This document shows positions 1 to 8,720 of a stretch of DNA of 64,000 nucleotides, piece by piece. Source of the DNA: an uncultured Paracoccaceae bacterium (GTDB taxonomy: Bacteria > Pseudomonadota > Alphaproteobacteria > Rhodobacterales > Rhodobacteraceae); contig CANMYO010000001.1 in NCBI GenBank assembly GCA_947502145.1, forward strand, positions 1,543,501-1,607,500, in the 5' to 3' direction. The notes under the pieces are model-generated. The model had not been told where the DNA came from. It saw only the letters and a program-made list of their open reading frames with translations, and searched no databases. Every line of letters starts with the position of its first letter. The stretch's first letter is position 1. Made by a program: the position numbers and the translations under genes.

Positions 1-2
1 CG

Positions 3-509
3 TCGATCAATGATGAATTCGAGATCGAAGACTACATGGCGCAATTCGCTGCCGTGCTGGATGCCGGGTTGTGCCGGCACATTGGCGTTTCCAATTTCAC
101 AATTCGCTACATTGATCGTGCGCTGGAGCTGCTGGGTGATCGGGCGTTGCTGACCAATCAGGTCGAGTTGCACCCGTTCCTGCACAATCGCCCGATTGTT
201 GATCACTGTGCCAGCAAAGGGATTGGGATGACGGCCTATTCGCCGCTTGCCCGGGGTGCGGTTTTGCAAGATCCGGTTATCGGTGCCGTGGCCGGGGAGC
301 TTGGGGCAACGCCATCGCAGGTCGCGCTAAGCTGGTTGTTGGCCAAGGGATACTGGGTCATCCCCTCCGCCGGATCCAAGGGGCGGATCTCCGAAAACCT
401 TGCAGCCGGTGACGTCCTGCTGACGCCCAATCAGATCGCCCGGATTGATGCGCTGGACCGTAATGAGCGCTTGGTGAATGGGCCGTGGTGTCCCAAGTGG
501 GACGTCTGA
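3..509 (+). CDS. Aldo/keto reductase, C-terminal part (5' end outside window)
   Basis: The frame is already open at base 3, so the N-terminus lies before the window. About 168 residues are visible. They carry the C-terminal half of a TIM-barrel aldo/keto reductase: IGVSNF, then NQVELHPF, then YSPLARG, and the cofactor-binding strand with IPSAGS near residue 120. This pattern matches the 2,5-diketo-D-gluconate reductase (DkgA/DkgB) branch, cytosolic NADPH-dependent enzymes that reduce small carbonyls. The catalytic Tyr/Lys/His lie in the missing half and cannot be checked. The stop is 2 bases before the start of the VOC gene, which suggests co-transcription. The family call is firm; the substrate is unknown. 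Confidence 0.9.
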   Translation, partial: SINDEFEIEDYMAQFAAVLDAGLCRHIGVSNFTIRYIDRALELLGDRALLTNQVELHPFLHNRPIVDHCASKGIGMTAYSPLARGAVLQDPVIGAVAGELGATPSQVALSWLLAKGYWVIPSAGSKGRISENLAAGDVLLTPNQIARIDALDRNERLVNGPWCPKWDV

Positions 510-511
510 GC

Positions 512-949
512 ATGCCCCATCGCGACATTCCGTTTTCATTGGTGGGGCTGGATCATGTCGTCTTTCTTGTGGACGATCTGGACCGCGCGGTGCGCTGGTA
601 TAAAGATGTGCTGGGTTGCCCTGTCGGCTATGTCTACCCCGACCTTGGCATGGTGCAGGTCTGGGCGGGCGCGGCGCTGATCGTGTTGTGGGACACCACC
701 CATCCCGGCGCCAAGGGCGCGGTGCCGCCGGTTGCGGGCGGGCGAAATGTTGATCACGTGTGCCTTGCCCTGTCGCCCTTTGACCTGGACGAAATGCGGG
801 CCCATCTGGCCGCGCATGATGTGACGATCGAGCTTGAGGCCAATCACGGTGGTGCACGGGGCATGGGGATGGCGATTTATGTGCGCGACCCCTTTGGCAA
901 CAAACTCGAACTGAAGGGCCCTGCAGAATACCCCGACGGACGCGGTTAA
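512..949 (+). CDS. VOC (glyoxalase/bleomycin resistance-like) family protein
   Basis: A 145-residue cytosolic protein with two beta-alpha-beta-beta-beta modules. The first starts at LDHVVFLVDDLDRAVRWYKDVLG and the second at VDHVCLALSPFDLDEM, ending with YVRDPFGNKLELKGP. The two histidines and the terminal Glu fit the metal-binding set of the vicinal-oxygen-chelate fold. Members include lactoylglutathione lyase, fosfomycin-resistance enzymes and dioxygenases; nothing here selects among them. An earlier in-frame ATG at 485 would overlap the reductase by 25 bases, so the ATG at 512, just after its stop, is preferred. The two genes probably form one transcript. Confidence 0.85.
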   Translation: MPHRDIPFSLVGLDHVVFLVDDLDRAVRWYKDVLGCPVGYVYPDLGMVQVWAGAALIVLWDTTHPGAKGAVPPVAGGRNVDHVCLALSPFDLDEMRAHLAAHDVTIELEANHGGARGMGMAIYVRDPFGNKLELKGPAEYPDGRG

Positions 950-1026
950 CAATCCCGCGCAACGCCGTGGCGTTTCGCGAACGCGGTGCAATGCCCGGAC
1001 CGTGCCAGAGATCAACGCATGGTGCA

Positions 1027-1048
1027 GCGCGGCAGGATTACGCCGCGC
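1027..1048. terminator. Hairpin between convergent genes, possible weak terminator
   Basis: A perfect 7-bp stem (GCGCGGC / GCCGCGC) with an 8-base loop lies between the VOC gene and the end of the RND permease gene. Neither side has a clear T-tract, so it may act only as a transcript end or stability element. This is seen in sequence; the function is inferred. Confidence 0.3.
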
Positions 1049-1069
1049 CGCGATTGGTGCTGCACATGA

Positions 1070-4000
1070 TTATTCGGCGGGGACGGCGGGCATCTGGCTG
1101 ACGCTTCGTTCGGCGCGTTTAACCCCCAACATCAGCATTGCGGGCGTCACCAGAAGGGTGAGCACGGTAGCAAATATCAGCCCCCCTGCGATAGCGCTTG
1201 AAAGCTCTGTCCACCATTGTGTCGATGGCGCGCCATAGACGATTTCGCGGGTGAAGAAATTTATGTTCAGCCCGATCACCATGGGCATCAGCCCCAACGC
1301 CGTGGTCACAGAGGTCAGCACCACCGGGCGCAGACGTTGCGCACCGGTGCGCAGCGCCGCCTCAAGCGGGGACAGGCCACGCGCGCGCATGTCGTTGAAG
1401 GTGTCAATCAGGACGATATTGTTGTTCACCACGATCCCGGCGAGGGCGATCACGCCGATCCCGCTCATCACGATGCCAAAGGGGCGACCGGTGACCAGCA
1501 AGCCCAACAGCACGCCCGCAATGGAAAACACGATCGCCGACATCACGATAAACGCCTGCCAGAAGCTGTTGAATTGCGTCAGCAAGATCACGAACATCAA
1601 GCCAATCGCAGAGGCGAAGGCGCCAATGAGGAACTGCCCGGCGGCAGCCTGATCTTCGGCCTCACCCCCAAATTCGACCTTGACGCTCGCTGGCAGATCC
1701 AGCGTTTTGATCGTTTCCTGCAATGCTACGATCTGGTCGTTGACCAGCACATCCGGCGTCACGTCGCTGGATATCGTGATGGCACGGGCCTGATCAATGC
1801 GGGTGATGACGCCGCTACGGGGGGCGGGTGTGAAAGAGACAAAGTTCGAAATCGGCACAAGCCCGGCTGAGGTCGGGACGCGCAGCCCTTCCAATTCGGC
1901 CAGAGTCCGGTCAACGGCCGGGAAACGCACAACGATATCAACCTCTTCGTCGCTGTCGTCGGGTCGGTAGTCGGCAACGGTGATGCCACGCGTGAGCAAT
2001 TGTACCGCCTGACCCAGAAGAGCCACATCGGCGCCGCTGCGTGCCGCCTCGGAGCGATCAACGGCGATTTGCCATTCGACGCCGGGGCTCGGGCGGGTTT
2101 CGACCACGTCGATAAAACCGCCGATCCGGTCCATCGCGGCCATGATGGATTGCACCGCCGCTTCCTGTTCGCTGCGGATCTTGCCCAGAACATCAAGGCT
2201 GACGGGCTTGCCGCCGCCGGGGCCTCCGGCGTCCGTTTGCACCTGTACTTCGATCCCGGGGATCTGCGCCACATCGGCGCGGATTTCCTCGGCGATCACC
2301 GCGATCTTGCGGCGCGTGTCCCATTCGGCAAGCTCAAGCTGGATCGACCCAATGCTGTCACCGCCCTGCGATGATCCGCCGGAGCGGGCATAGATGCTGG
2401 CAATCTCGTCATAAGAGGCGAGGATTTCCTCGACCCGGCGGACAAGGGCGTCTTGTTCATAGACGGAAAAGTTGTCCTTGGCGCGGACTTCGACCTGCGC
2501 ATAGTCGGGTTCGACATCCGGGAAAAAGTTCACGCCGGTCCCAAGGTTGGCATAAAGCATGATCGACCCGGTCAGCGCGATGCCCGCAAAAGACAGCGTG
2601 ACCCACGGGCGCAGAAGGGACCATTGCAACACCTTCACGTAGCCCCCCATGAACCCGGTCATGTCCCGCGGGTCGCCGCTTTCGGCGGCATAAAGCTGGG
2701 CCTTGGACTTGGCCGACTGGCGTTGGCGTTTGCCGATCAGTCCCCCCATGACGGGGATGAAGATCAGCGCCATGAACAGCGATGCGGCAAGGGTGAAGAT
2801 CACCGTGATTGGCAGGAATTTCATGAATTCGCCAACGGTGTCTGACCAGAACAAGAGCGGAAAGAACACGCAAAGCGTTGTGGCTGTTGATGCGATAATC
2901 GGCCAGGCCATGCGTTTGGAGGCTTCTGCATAGGCCTCTTTCGGGCTGCGCCCTTCGTGCAGGTAGCGGTCGGCGAGTTCCACGGTGACAATCGCCCCGT
3001 CGACCAGCATTCCAACCACAAGGATCAGCGAAAACAGCACCACGATATTCATCGTGTAGCCCATGACATAAAGCCCCGCGACGCCGGTCAGAAATGCGCC
3101 GGGGATCGCCAGACCCACCAAGAACGAGGACCGCAGACCCAGGGCATAAACGACAACGATCATCACCAGGATGATCGCTGCGATCACGTTCGCCTCGAGG
3201 TCGGAGAGCATGGATTTCACCTGCTCGCTTTCGTCCAGTGTAAAGCGGATCTGCACGCTTTCGGGCCAGTCGGCGCGGGCGGCCTCGATCACTTCGCGAA
3301 CTTCGGAGACGGTTTCGATGATATTCGCGCCGACCCGTTTCTTGATTTCTAGCGCCAGCGCCGGTTGTCCATCAATGCGTGCAAAGCCGGTGGGATCTTC
3401 AAAAGTGCGGCGGATCGTGGCCACGTCGGCAAAGGTCACGACCGTCTGGCCGCGCACCATGATCGGCAGTTCCATCACGTCTTCGAGGTCTTCGATCAGA
3501 CCCGGCACCTTGAGCACCAGTCGCCCAGCTTCGCTTTCGATGGCCCCGGCAGCGATCAATTGGTTGTTTCGGGTGATCGAGCTGATCAGCTCATCAAAGG
3601 AGAGGTTATAGGTTTCAAATACCGTTGGGTCGATCAGCACTTCGAGCAGCTCTGTCCGCTTGCCGCCGACGTCAACCTCGAGCACACCGCCAAGCGATTC
3701 AATGTCGTCGGTCAGGTCGTCAGCAAGGTTGTTGAGCGTGCGTTCCGGCACCGGGCCGGACAGGATGACGGTCAGGATCGGGAACAGGGCGGTGTTGACC
3801 TCGGTCACGGTGAGGTTGGCGTCCTGCGGCAGTTCGCTTTCGGCCTTGTCCGCTGCTTCGCGGACCTTGTCGAGCGCGGAATCGGCGTCAAAGCCCGGCT
3901 CGAATTCAAGCTGGACGCTTGCGTGACCTTCGCTGGCGGTTGAGGTCATGGATTTCAGCCCGGTGAGCGAGGCGAACTCGGTCTCCATCGGCGCAATCAG

Positions 4001-4189
4001 CACATCTTCGGCATCTTCGGGAGAGATGCCGTCAAGACTGGTCGAAACATAGGCAACCGGAATCGGGATTTCCGGGTTACTTTCCTTGGGGATCGCGGAA
4101 TAGGCGAAGGTTCCGATGATCAGCAGGAAAACAAGCAGCAGGTTGACGACCTTGCTCCGCTTGAAAGCAGCAGAGATCAGCGCGTTCAT
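1070..4189 (-). CDS. RND-family efflux transporter permease
   Basis: A 1039-residue inner-membrane protein of AcrB/HAE-1 size. There is one N-terminal membrane segment (residues 12-30), a large periplasmic domain, a membrane block around residues 335-500, a second periplasmic domain and a last membrane block from about 870. Typical permease text includes SNPEIPIP near the start and GMLVDGAIVTVELADR in TM4 near residue 400. TM4 keeps one acidic proton-relay residue; AcrB has Asp-Asp where this protein has Asp-Gly. It pumps drugs, lipids or metals out by proton antiport with the adaptor encoded just upstream, whose gene it overlaps by 4 bases (ATGA). No TolC-type channel gene is present here, so the complex must borrow one. 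The substrate is unknown. Confidence 0.95.
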   Translation of the reverse strand: MNALISAAFKRSKVVNLLLVFLLIIGTFAYSAIPKESNPEIPIPVAYVSTSLDGISPEDAEDVLIAPMETEFASLTGLKSMTSTASEGHASVQLEFEPGFDADSALDKVREAADKAESELPQDANLTVTEVNTALFPILTVILSGPVPERTLNNLADDLTDDIESLGGVLEVDVGGKRTELLEVLIDPTVFETYNLSFDELISSITRNNQLIAAGAIESEAGRLVLKVPGLIEDLEDVMELPIMVRGQTVVTFADVATIRRTFEDPTGFARIDGQPALALEIKKRVGANIIETVSEVREVIEAARADWPESVQIRFTLDESEQVKSMLSDLEANVIAAIILVMIVVVYALGLRSSFLVGLAIPGAFLTGVAGLYVMGYTMNIVVLFSLILVVGMLVDGAIVTVELADRYLHEGRSPKEAYAEASKRMAWPIIASTATTLCVFFPLLFWSDTVGEFMKFLPITVIFTLAASLFMALIFIPVMGGLIGKRQRQSAKSKAQLYAAESGDPRDMTGFMGGYVKVLQWSLLRPWVTLSFAGIALTGSIMLYANLGTGVNFFPDVEPDYAQVEVRAKDNFSVYEQDALVRRVEEILASYDEIASIYARSGGSSQGGDSIGSIQLELAEWDTRRKIAVIAEEIRADVAQIPGIEVQVQTDAGGPGGGKPVSLDVLGKIRSEQEAAVQSIMAAMDRIGGFIDVVETRPSPGVEWQIAVDRSEAARSGADVALLGQAVQLLTRGITVADYRPDDSDEEVDIVVRFPAVDRTLAELEGLRVPTSAGLVPISNFVSFTPAPRSGVITRIDQARAITISSDVTPDVLVNDQIVALQETIKTLDLPASVKVEFGGEAEDQAAAGQFLIGAFASAIGLMFVILLTQFNSFWQAFIVMSAIVFSIAGVLLGLLVTGRPFGIVMSGIGVIALAGIVVNNNIVLIDTFNDMRARGLSPLEAALRTGAQRLRPVVLTSVTTALGLMPMVIGLNINFFTREIVYGAPSTQWWTELSSAIAGGLIFATVLTLLVTPAMLMLGVKRAERSVSQMPAVPAE

Positions 4190-5328
4190 GGCTTTGCCTC
4201 AGCAGTCTTGGTCGCCTCGGCCGGACGCGGGTCTACCACGTCGCCGGCGTTCACAAAGCCCTGCCCAACGGTGATGATCTGGGCCTGTTCCGGCAAGCCG
4301 GTGATCCAGACACCATCGGTCTGGGCCCGCACGATCGAAATCGGGCTGAAGGCCACCTTGTTACCCTCGACAATCGTCTTGACGCCCAGTTCACCGGTTG
4401 GCCCAAGAGACAGGATCGCCGGAGAGATGAAGTGCCCCCGCGCCGTTCCGGTGGGCAATGCGATGCGCGTGCTTAGCCCGGCGGGCATGACGCTGTCAGG
4501 ATTGTCGATGTTCACTTCAACGCGGAACGTCCGGGTTTCGGAATCCGCGTTGCTGCCGATAAAGCCGACGGTGCCCTGACGAATTTCACCAGTGATAAAA
4601 GCCACATCCGCGGATTGGCCTTCCTGAATGCGCGACAGGGCCTGTTGCGGGACCTGCAGCACGATCGTCAGCGGATCATTGTCTAGGATTTCCGCGACGA
4701 TTTCACCGGCGCTGACAAACTCCCCGACATCAAGGGTAAAGTCATTGAGGCGGCCCGCGAAGGGCGCACGGATGATCGTGTTATCAAGCAGTTCCTGCGC
4801 GGCGGTCACGGCTGCCTCTGCGGCGGCAAGTGCGGCGCGTGACTGGCTGACGCGGTCATCGGTTGCGATCCCGCGTTCCTGCAGGGCACGCGCATTGGCG
4901 TAGTCGCGTTCGGCCTGTTCCAACTGGGTCTGCGCCTGTGTGGCTTGCGCTTCAAAGGTTTCCGCGTCGACGCGGCCCAATTCCTGCCCGGCCTCGACCA
5001 GATCACCACGGTCAACCAGTACAGAGACAACCTGGCCGGTGGCCTCGGCCGGGATGCGGGTTGAACGGTCCGGTGTTGACTGGCCTTCCGCGGTCAGAAC
5101 AAGTTCGACGTCCGCAGCTGCGGAATCGATCACGGCGACCGAAATCGCCCGTGGCGCGCTGTCTTCTGCAACCGGGTCTGCCGGGTCGTCGGGGATCACA
5201 AATCCGCTGCCCATCCAGCCCACCAACGCAAGTGTCAGGAAAATCGCGATCCACTTGGACCGGCCTGCGCCCTGGTCGCCTTCAAATGTGAGTTTGCCGG
5301 TCAAATCGGGTGCAGGGTCGGTTGTCAT
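4186..5328 (-). CDS. RND efflux periplasmic adaptor (membrane fusion protein)
   Basis: A 380-residue MFP/HlyD-type adaptor linking the RND permease to an outer-membrane channel. One membrane anchor lies at residues 26-44, after a hydrophilic N-terminus. The biotinyl-lipoyl-like half-motifs (IPAEATGQVVSVLVDRGDLV and IRAPFAGRLNDFTLDVGEFV) flank a coiled-coil hairpin rich in Ala, Gln and Glu at about residues 115-185. Beta-barrel and membrane-proximal domains follow. It is the first gene of a two-gene operon and overlaps the permease gene by 4 bases. No regulator gene is adjacent; the roughly 250-base upstream region should hold the promoter. The C-terminus is short and charged, as is common in the family. 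Confidence 0.93.
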   Translation of the reverse strand: MTTDPAPDLTGKLTFEGDQGAGRSKWIAIFLTLALVGWMGSGFVIPDDPADPVAEDSAPRAISVAVIDSAAADVELVLTAEGQSTPDRSTRIPAEATGQVVSVLVDRGDLVEAGQELGRVDAETFEAQATQAQTQLEQAERDYANARALQERGIATDDRVSQSRAALAAAEAAVTAAQELLDNTIIRAPFAGRLNDFTLDVGEFVSAGEIVAEILDNDPLTIVLQVPQQALSRIQEGQSADVAFITGEIRQGTVGFIGSNADSETRTFRVEVNIDNPDSVMPAGLSTRIALPTGTARGHFISPAILSLGPTGELGVKTIVEGNKVAFSPISIVRAQTDGVWITGLPEQAQIITVGQGFVNAGDVVDPRPAEATKTAEAKP

Positions 5329-5531
5329 GTCATTGCCTCTGAAATACGGGGCGCGGCGCGTCGGCGCATAGCGGATGTTTCAAGTTTTTACATAGGTAGG
5401 TTCCCTGCGAGACCATCGCTAGGGGCAGCCAAAAAGAATACGACCTTTCGCACGAGATCGCTTGGCCCCGCCTATCATTGCGGAATGTCGCTTGCAAATG
5501 TCGTGCTGACATGATCGGGCGCACTGGCAAC

Positions 5532-5559
5532 AAAAAAGCCCGCCAAAACCTGGCGGGCT
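5532..5559 (-). terminator. Rho-independent terminator of the ABC importer operon
   Basis: On the minus strand a GCCCGCC ... GGCGGGC stem with a 6-base loop is followed by six T residues. It lies about 25 bases after the permease stop codon. This is a classic intrinsic terminator and closes the ABC transporter transcript. Confidence 0.9.
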
Positions 5560-5582
5560 TCTGTTTGCTTATGCGGGGTAAT

Positions 5583-6848
5583 TCAGGATTTGCCCTTCCA
5601 GGGGATCAGCCAGCTTTCGGCCTTGCGCATCAGGATATCAATGCCAAAGCCGATGATGCCGATCAGCAGGATCCCCATGATAACAAGGTCGGTCAGCTGG
5701 AACCGCGAGGCGACCATGATCATCATGCCAGCACCCTTTTCAGCGGCGACAAGTTCCGCGGCGACAACCGTGCCCCAACAGACACCCATCGCGACCCGGG
5801 CCCCGGTGAAGATCTCGGGCAGGGAGTTGGGGATGATGACATAACGCAGGATTTGCCAGCGCGAGGCCCCCAGTGAATAGGCGGCATGCACCTTGGAAAT
5901 ATTTACGCCGGAAACACCCGAACGGGCGGCAATGGCCATGATCCAGAGCGCGGCAAGGAACAGCAGGATGATTTTACCTGCCTCACCAATCCCGGCCCAG
6001 ATAATGACAAGCGGGATCAGCGCCAGCGGCGGTACGGGGCGCATGAATTCGACAATCGGGTCGAACCAACCGCGGAACCAATCGCTGAGTCCCATGGCAT
6101 AGCCCAGTGGAATCCCCACCAGCGCGCCCAGCAGGAAGCCGACGATCACGCGATAAAGCGACCAATAAAGATGCTCGGCCAGGCTAAAGTTCTGATAGCC
6201 GTTCGCCAGCGTATCAACAAAGCGGCTGACCACCTTCTCAGGTGGCGGCAACCAGACAGGTTCCATCTGCCAGCCACCGCTTGGCTTGTAGTTCAGCGAT
6301 CCGCGCGAGGTCATCGCAACAGAGCCAGAGGCGACGCTGACCTCTTGCCCCGGCTCAAGCGGTTGGCCGTCAACGGCAACGATCCTGGCGCCCGCGTCGC
6401 GGCCCAATTCGTCATTGCTATCCACCCGCAGCAGGGCAGAGCGCCATGCCTGTACCTCGACGCCATCGTCCTTGGCAAAACCATCACCGGGCGGGACGTC
6501 GCCGATTTCTTCGGTGCCGCCGTCCTTTTGGACCAGGACCTGCACGGTGGCGGTGTCGGTTGACCCATCCTCTGCGGCGACGGTGTATTCAAACGAGGTG
6601 CGCCCCTCAAACGGGCCGGGCGCGTGAATTGGCGTCAGGCTGGAGCCGGTAAAGGCCCCCCAGATAAGAAAGATCGCAATGATTGACAAAAACGAAGCGG
6701 GCCGGCTGGGCCGCACTGCGCTTTCGTCGCCAAAGGTGACGGTCTTGAGTGATGTGTAATCCTTGGTGCGGGTCAGCTGGCTTGCCACCAGTTTGACCGC
6801 AAAGAAGGCGAGCACAAAGAGTGCGATATAGATCAGCAGGATAATCAT
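5583..6848 (-). CDS. ABC transporter permease, SsuC/TauC-like, with extra N-terminal soluble domain
   Basis: A 421-residue inner-membrane permease, much longer than the usual 250-280 residues. Two membrane segments (residues 1-20 and 52-70) flank a hydrophilic stretch. A probable periplasmic domain of roughly 130 residues follows, rich in charged residues and Gly. The standard BPD_transp_1 core starts near residue 215 (LYWSLYRVIVGFLLGALVG). The EAA loop (SLGASRWQILRYVIIPNSLP) that contacts the ATPase is near residue 345. It belongs to the nitrate/sulfonate/taurine importer class and pairs with the ATPase and binding protein upstream. It overlaps the ATPase gene by 4 bases. The substrate cannot be decided here because no taurine or nitrate catabolic genes adjoin. 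Confidence 0.9.
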   Translation of the reverse strand: MIILLIYIALFVLAFFAVKLVASQLTRTKDYTSLKTVTFGDESAVRPSRPASFLSIIAIFLIWGAFTGSSLTPIHAPGPFEGRTSFEYTVAAEDGSTDTATVQVLVQKDGGTEEIGDVPPGDGFAKDDGVEVQAWRSALLRVDSNDELGRDAGARIVAVDGQPLEPGQEVSVASGSVAMTSRGSLNYKPSGGWQMEPVWLPPPEKVVSRFVDTLANGYQNFSLAEHLYWSLYRVIVGFLLGALVGIPLGYAMGLSDWFRGWFDPIVEFMRPVPPLALIPLVIIWAGIGEAGKIILLFLAALWIMAIAARSGVSGVNISKVHAAYSLGASRWQILRYVIIPNSLPEIFTGARVAMGVCWGTVVAAELVAAEKGAGMMIMVASRFQLTDLVIMGILLIGIIGFGIDILMRKAESWLIPWKGKS

Positions 6849-7654
6849 GCGGATTCCTCCGTGCGGCCCATAATTTCTTCTTCCATGTCCCAGATCATCG
6901 TCAGGATTTCTTCGCGGATTTCACCAAATTCGGGCGTCTTTTTGACTTCGCGCAGGTCTGCACCAACACCGGCCTTGGCAAAGGGCAGATTGTATTCCTT
7001 GTGAATGCGTCCCGGACGCGGGGCCATCACGATCAGGCGTTCGCCCAACAACAGCGCCTCTTCAACGGAGTGGGTGATCAGGATGATCGTTTTGCCAGTC
7101 TCGGCCCAGATATCCAGCACAAGGCTTTGCATCTTTTCGCGGGTCAGCGCGTCAAGTGCGCCCAGCGGTTCGTCCATCAGGATGACGTCGGGGTCATTGG
7201 CCAGGCACCGCGCAAGGGCAACACGCTGCTGCATCCCGCCCGACAGTTCGTAAATCATCTTTTCGCCGAACTCTTGCAGGCCAACGATATCCAGAAGTTC
7301 ATCTACGCGCTTGTCGGTTGCATCTTTGGGTGCGTTCTTCATCTTGGGGCCAAAGGCAATGTTCTGGCGCACATTCATCCATTCAAACAGCGCGCCTTTC
7401 TGAAACACCATGCCGCGTTCCGGCCCGGGACCGGAGATCGGTTTGCCGCCGAGCGCGATCACCCCTTCGGTGGGCGCAAGAAATCCTGCGCAGATGTTCA
7501 AAAGTGTGGTTTTGCCGCAGCCCGATGGCCCAAGGACGGACATCAACTGACCGGGTTCGATTTCAAGAGAGACGTTCTGCAGGGCCTGAACCGCAGAGCC
7601 GTTGGGCAGATCGAAGCGCATGGAAATATCGTCAATTCGCAGTTGTTGCGACAT
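6845..7654 (-). CDS. ABC transporter ATP-binding protein, SsuB/TauB-like
   Basis: A 269-residue ATPase that energises the adjacent importer from the cytoplasmic side. The motifs are in order and intact: Walker A GPSGCGKTT near residue 43, Q-loop MVFQKGALFEW, signature LSGGMQQR near residue 140, Walker B VILMDEPLGALD and the switch His in ILITHSVEEAL. This arrangement is typical of nitrate/sulfonate/taurine transporters. The gene lies between the binding-protein gene (70-base gap holding a strong hairpin) and the permease gene (4-base overlap), so all three form one operon. Confidence 0.95.
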   Translation of the reverse strand: MSQQLRIDDISMRFDLPNGSAVQALQNVSLEIEPGQLMSVLGPSGCGKTTLLNICAGFLAPTEGVIALGGKPISGPGPERGMVFQKGALFEWMNVRQNIAFGPKMKNAPKDATDKRVDELLDIVGLQEFGEKMIYELSGGMQQRVALARCLANDPDVILMDEPLGALDALTREKMQSLVLDIWAETGKTIILITHSVEEALLLGERLIVMAPRPGRIHKEYNLPFAKAGVGADLREVKKTPEFGEIREEILTMIWDMEEEIMGRTEESA

Positions 7655-7686
7655 TGGTAACCCCCGTATTTGTATTGAATTGAATT

Positions 7687-7711
7687 GGCCCGGCGCATCA
7701 GGCGCCGGGCC
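7687..7711 (-). repeat. Perfect 10-bp intercistronic hairpin after the binding-protein gene
   Basis: GGCCCGGCGC and its exact complement GCGCCGGGCC are separated by 5 bases, 14 bases after the binding-protein stop. The following bases (AATTCAATTC on the minus strand) are not a T-run, so full termination is unlikely. Such hairpins commonly protect the upstream mRNA from 3' exonucleases, giving more binding protein than membrane components. That role is inferred. Confidence 0.7.
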
Positions 7712-7724
7712 AAAGGGGTCTAGG

Positions 7725-8720
7725 TTACATCGCGCCTTTCAGCGGCGCGGTGTTCACAGCGTCTTCGTAGCTGTCTAGCGCGCTGTCGATTGAGCCGGCC
7801 TCAACAAAGACATCAGCAACACCTTTCATGAAGGTTGCTGCGGCACTGCCGAGCCATGCGTCTGACAATTGCTCCTCAACGCTTGGGAACTTCATGGTAG
7901 AAATTGCGTTGCGGGCCCCTTCAAGGTCCATGCCGGCCTCAGCCGCGATAACGGCGAGCATCTCATCGCTTTTGTCGGCGTTCCATTCGGCGTTTGCTTC
8001 TGCTGTCACCTTGAGGAATGCGCTGAGCAGTTCGGGATTTTCTGCGATGAAGTTTGCAGGGGCAGAGGTGACGTCAAACACCAGGATGCCCAGCTCTTCC
8101 TTTTCATCACCCGTCAGCAGAACGTTGCCGTGATCACGCATACGGGCAAGACCGCCACCGTAGCCACAAGCAAAATCAACGGCGCCCTGCTCAAGCGCGG
8201 CTGCGCCTTCGGGGGGGGCCATGTTGACGACCGTCAGGCTGTCCAGCGGCACACCAAAGTGGTCCATCTGGCGCAAGAAGCCATAGTGCGCTGCAGTGCC
8301 CAGTGGCACGGCAACCGTTTTGCCAGCCAGTTCGCCGGCGGTGGATTTGTCGATTTCCAGTTCAGTCTTAACAACGCAGTTGTCGTTGTCCGAATAGGAC
8401 ACGGCAACGTCGACGACCTGAATGTCCTGACCCGCAGAGGCCGCAACAACGAATGGTGGTACGCCCTGGCTGACGGAAATCTGCACATCGCCGCCTGCCA
8501 TTGCGGCGGACATTGCCGTGCCGGTTTCAAACGCACGCCAATTGACTTTGACACCCATCGCCTCGTCGTAAGCACCAGAGGCTTTTGCTGCGAGGAATGG
8601 CATTGGCCATTCCAGGAAATAGGCCACGGTGATTTCGCCATGTCCTTCGGCGACGGCGGCGTTTGCACCAAATGTCAGTGCCACGCTTGCCAGCAGACCT
8701 TTTAATACAGTTCTTCTCAT
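7725..8720 (-). CDS. ABC transporter periplasmic substrate-binding protein, TauA/SsuA-like
   Basis: A 331-residue secreted binding protein. A Sec signal peptide covers about residues 1-24 (twin-Arg start, hydrophobic LLASVALTFGANAAVA, cleavage after AVA). The mature protein starts with EITVAYFLEWPMPF and contains GDVQISVSQGVPPFV, AGKTVAVPLGTAAHYGF and DFACGYGGGLARM, typical of NMT1/TauA-type binding proteins for sulfonates, nitrate or similar small anions. It is first in the minus-strand operon, ahead of the ATPase and permease. Conserved placement suggests taurine-like substrates, but no tau or xsc genes flank it, so the ligand is left open. Confidence 0.9.
   Translation of the reverse strand: MRRTVLKGLLASVALTFGANAAVAEGHGEITVAYFLEWPMPFLAAKASGAYDEAMGVKVNWRAFETGTAMSAAMAGGDVQISVSQGVPPFVVAASAGQDIQVVDVAVSYSDNDNCVVKTELEIDKSTAGELAGKTVAVPLGTAAHYGFLRQMDHFGVPLDSLTVVNMAPPEGAAALEQGAVDFACGYGGGLARMRDHGNVLLTGDEKEELGILVFDVTSAPANFIAENPELLSAFLKVTAEANAEWNADKSDEMLAVIAAEAGMDLEGARNAISTMKFPSVEEQLSDAWLGSAAATFMKGVADVFVEAGSIDSALDSYEDAVNTAPLKGAM

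Noticed and set aside
1070-4189. Several plus-strand open frames over the RND permease (up to 217 codons)
   Set aside because: They are antisense shadows of GC-rich coding; their residue makeup is rich in His, Arg and Gln.
5330-5533. 67-codon minus-strand frame upstream of the RND operon
   Set aside because: It overlaps the terminator of the ABC operon and lacks a ribosome site and domain.
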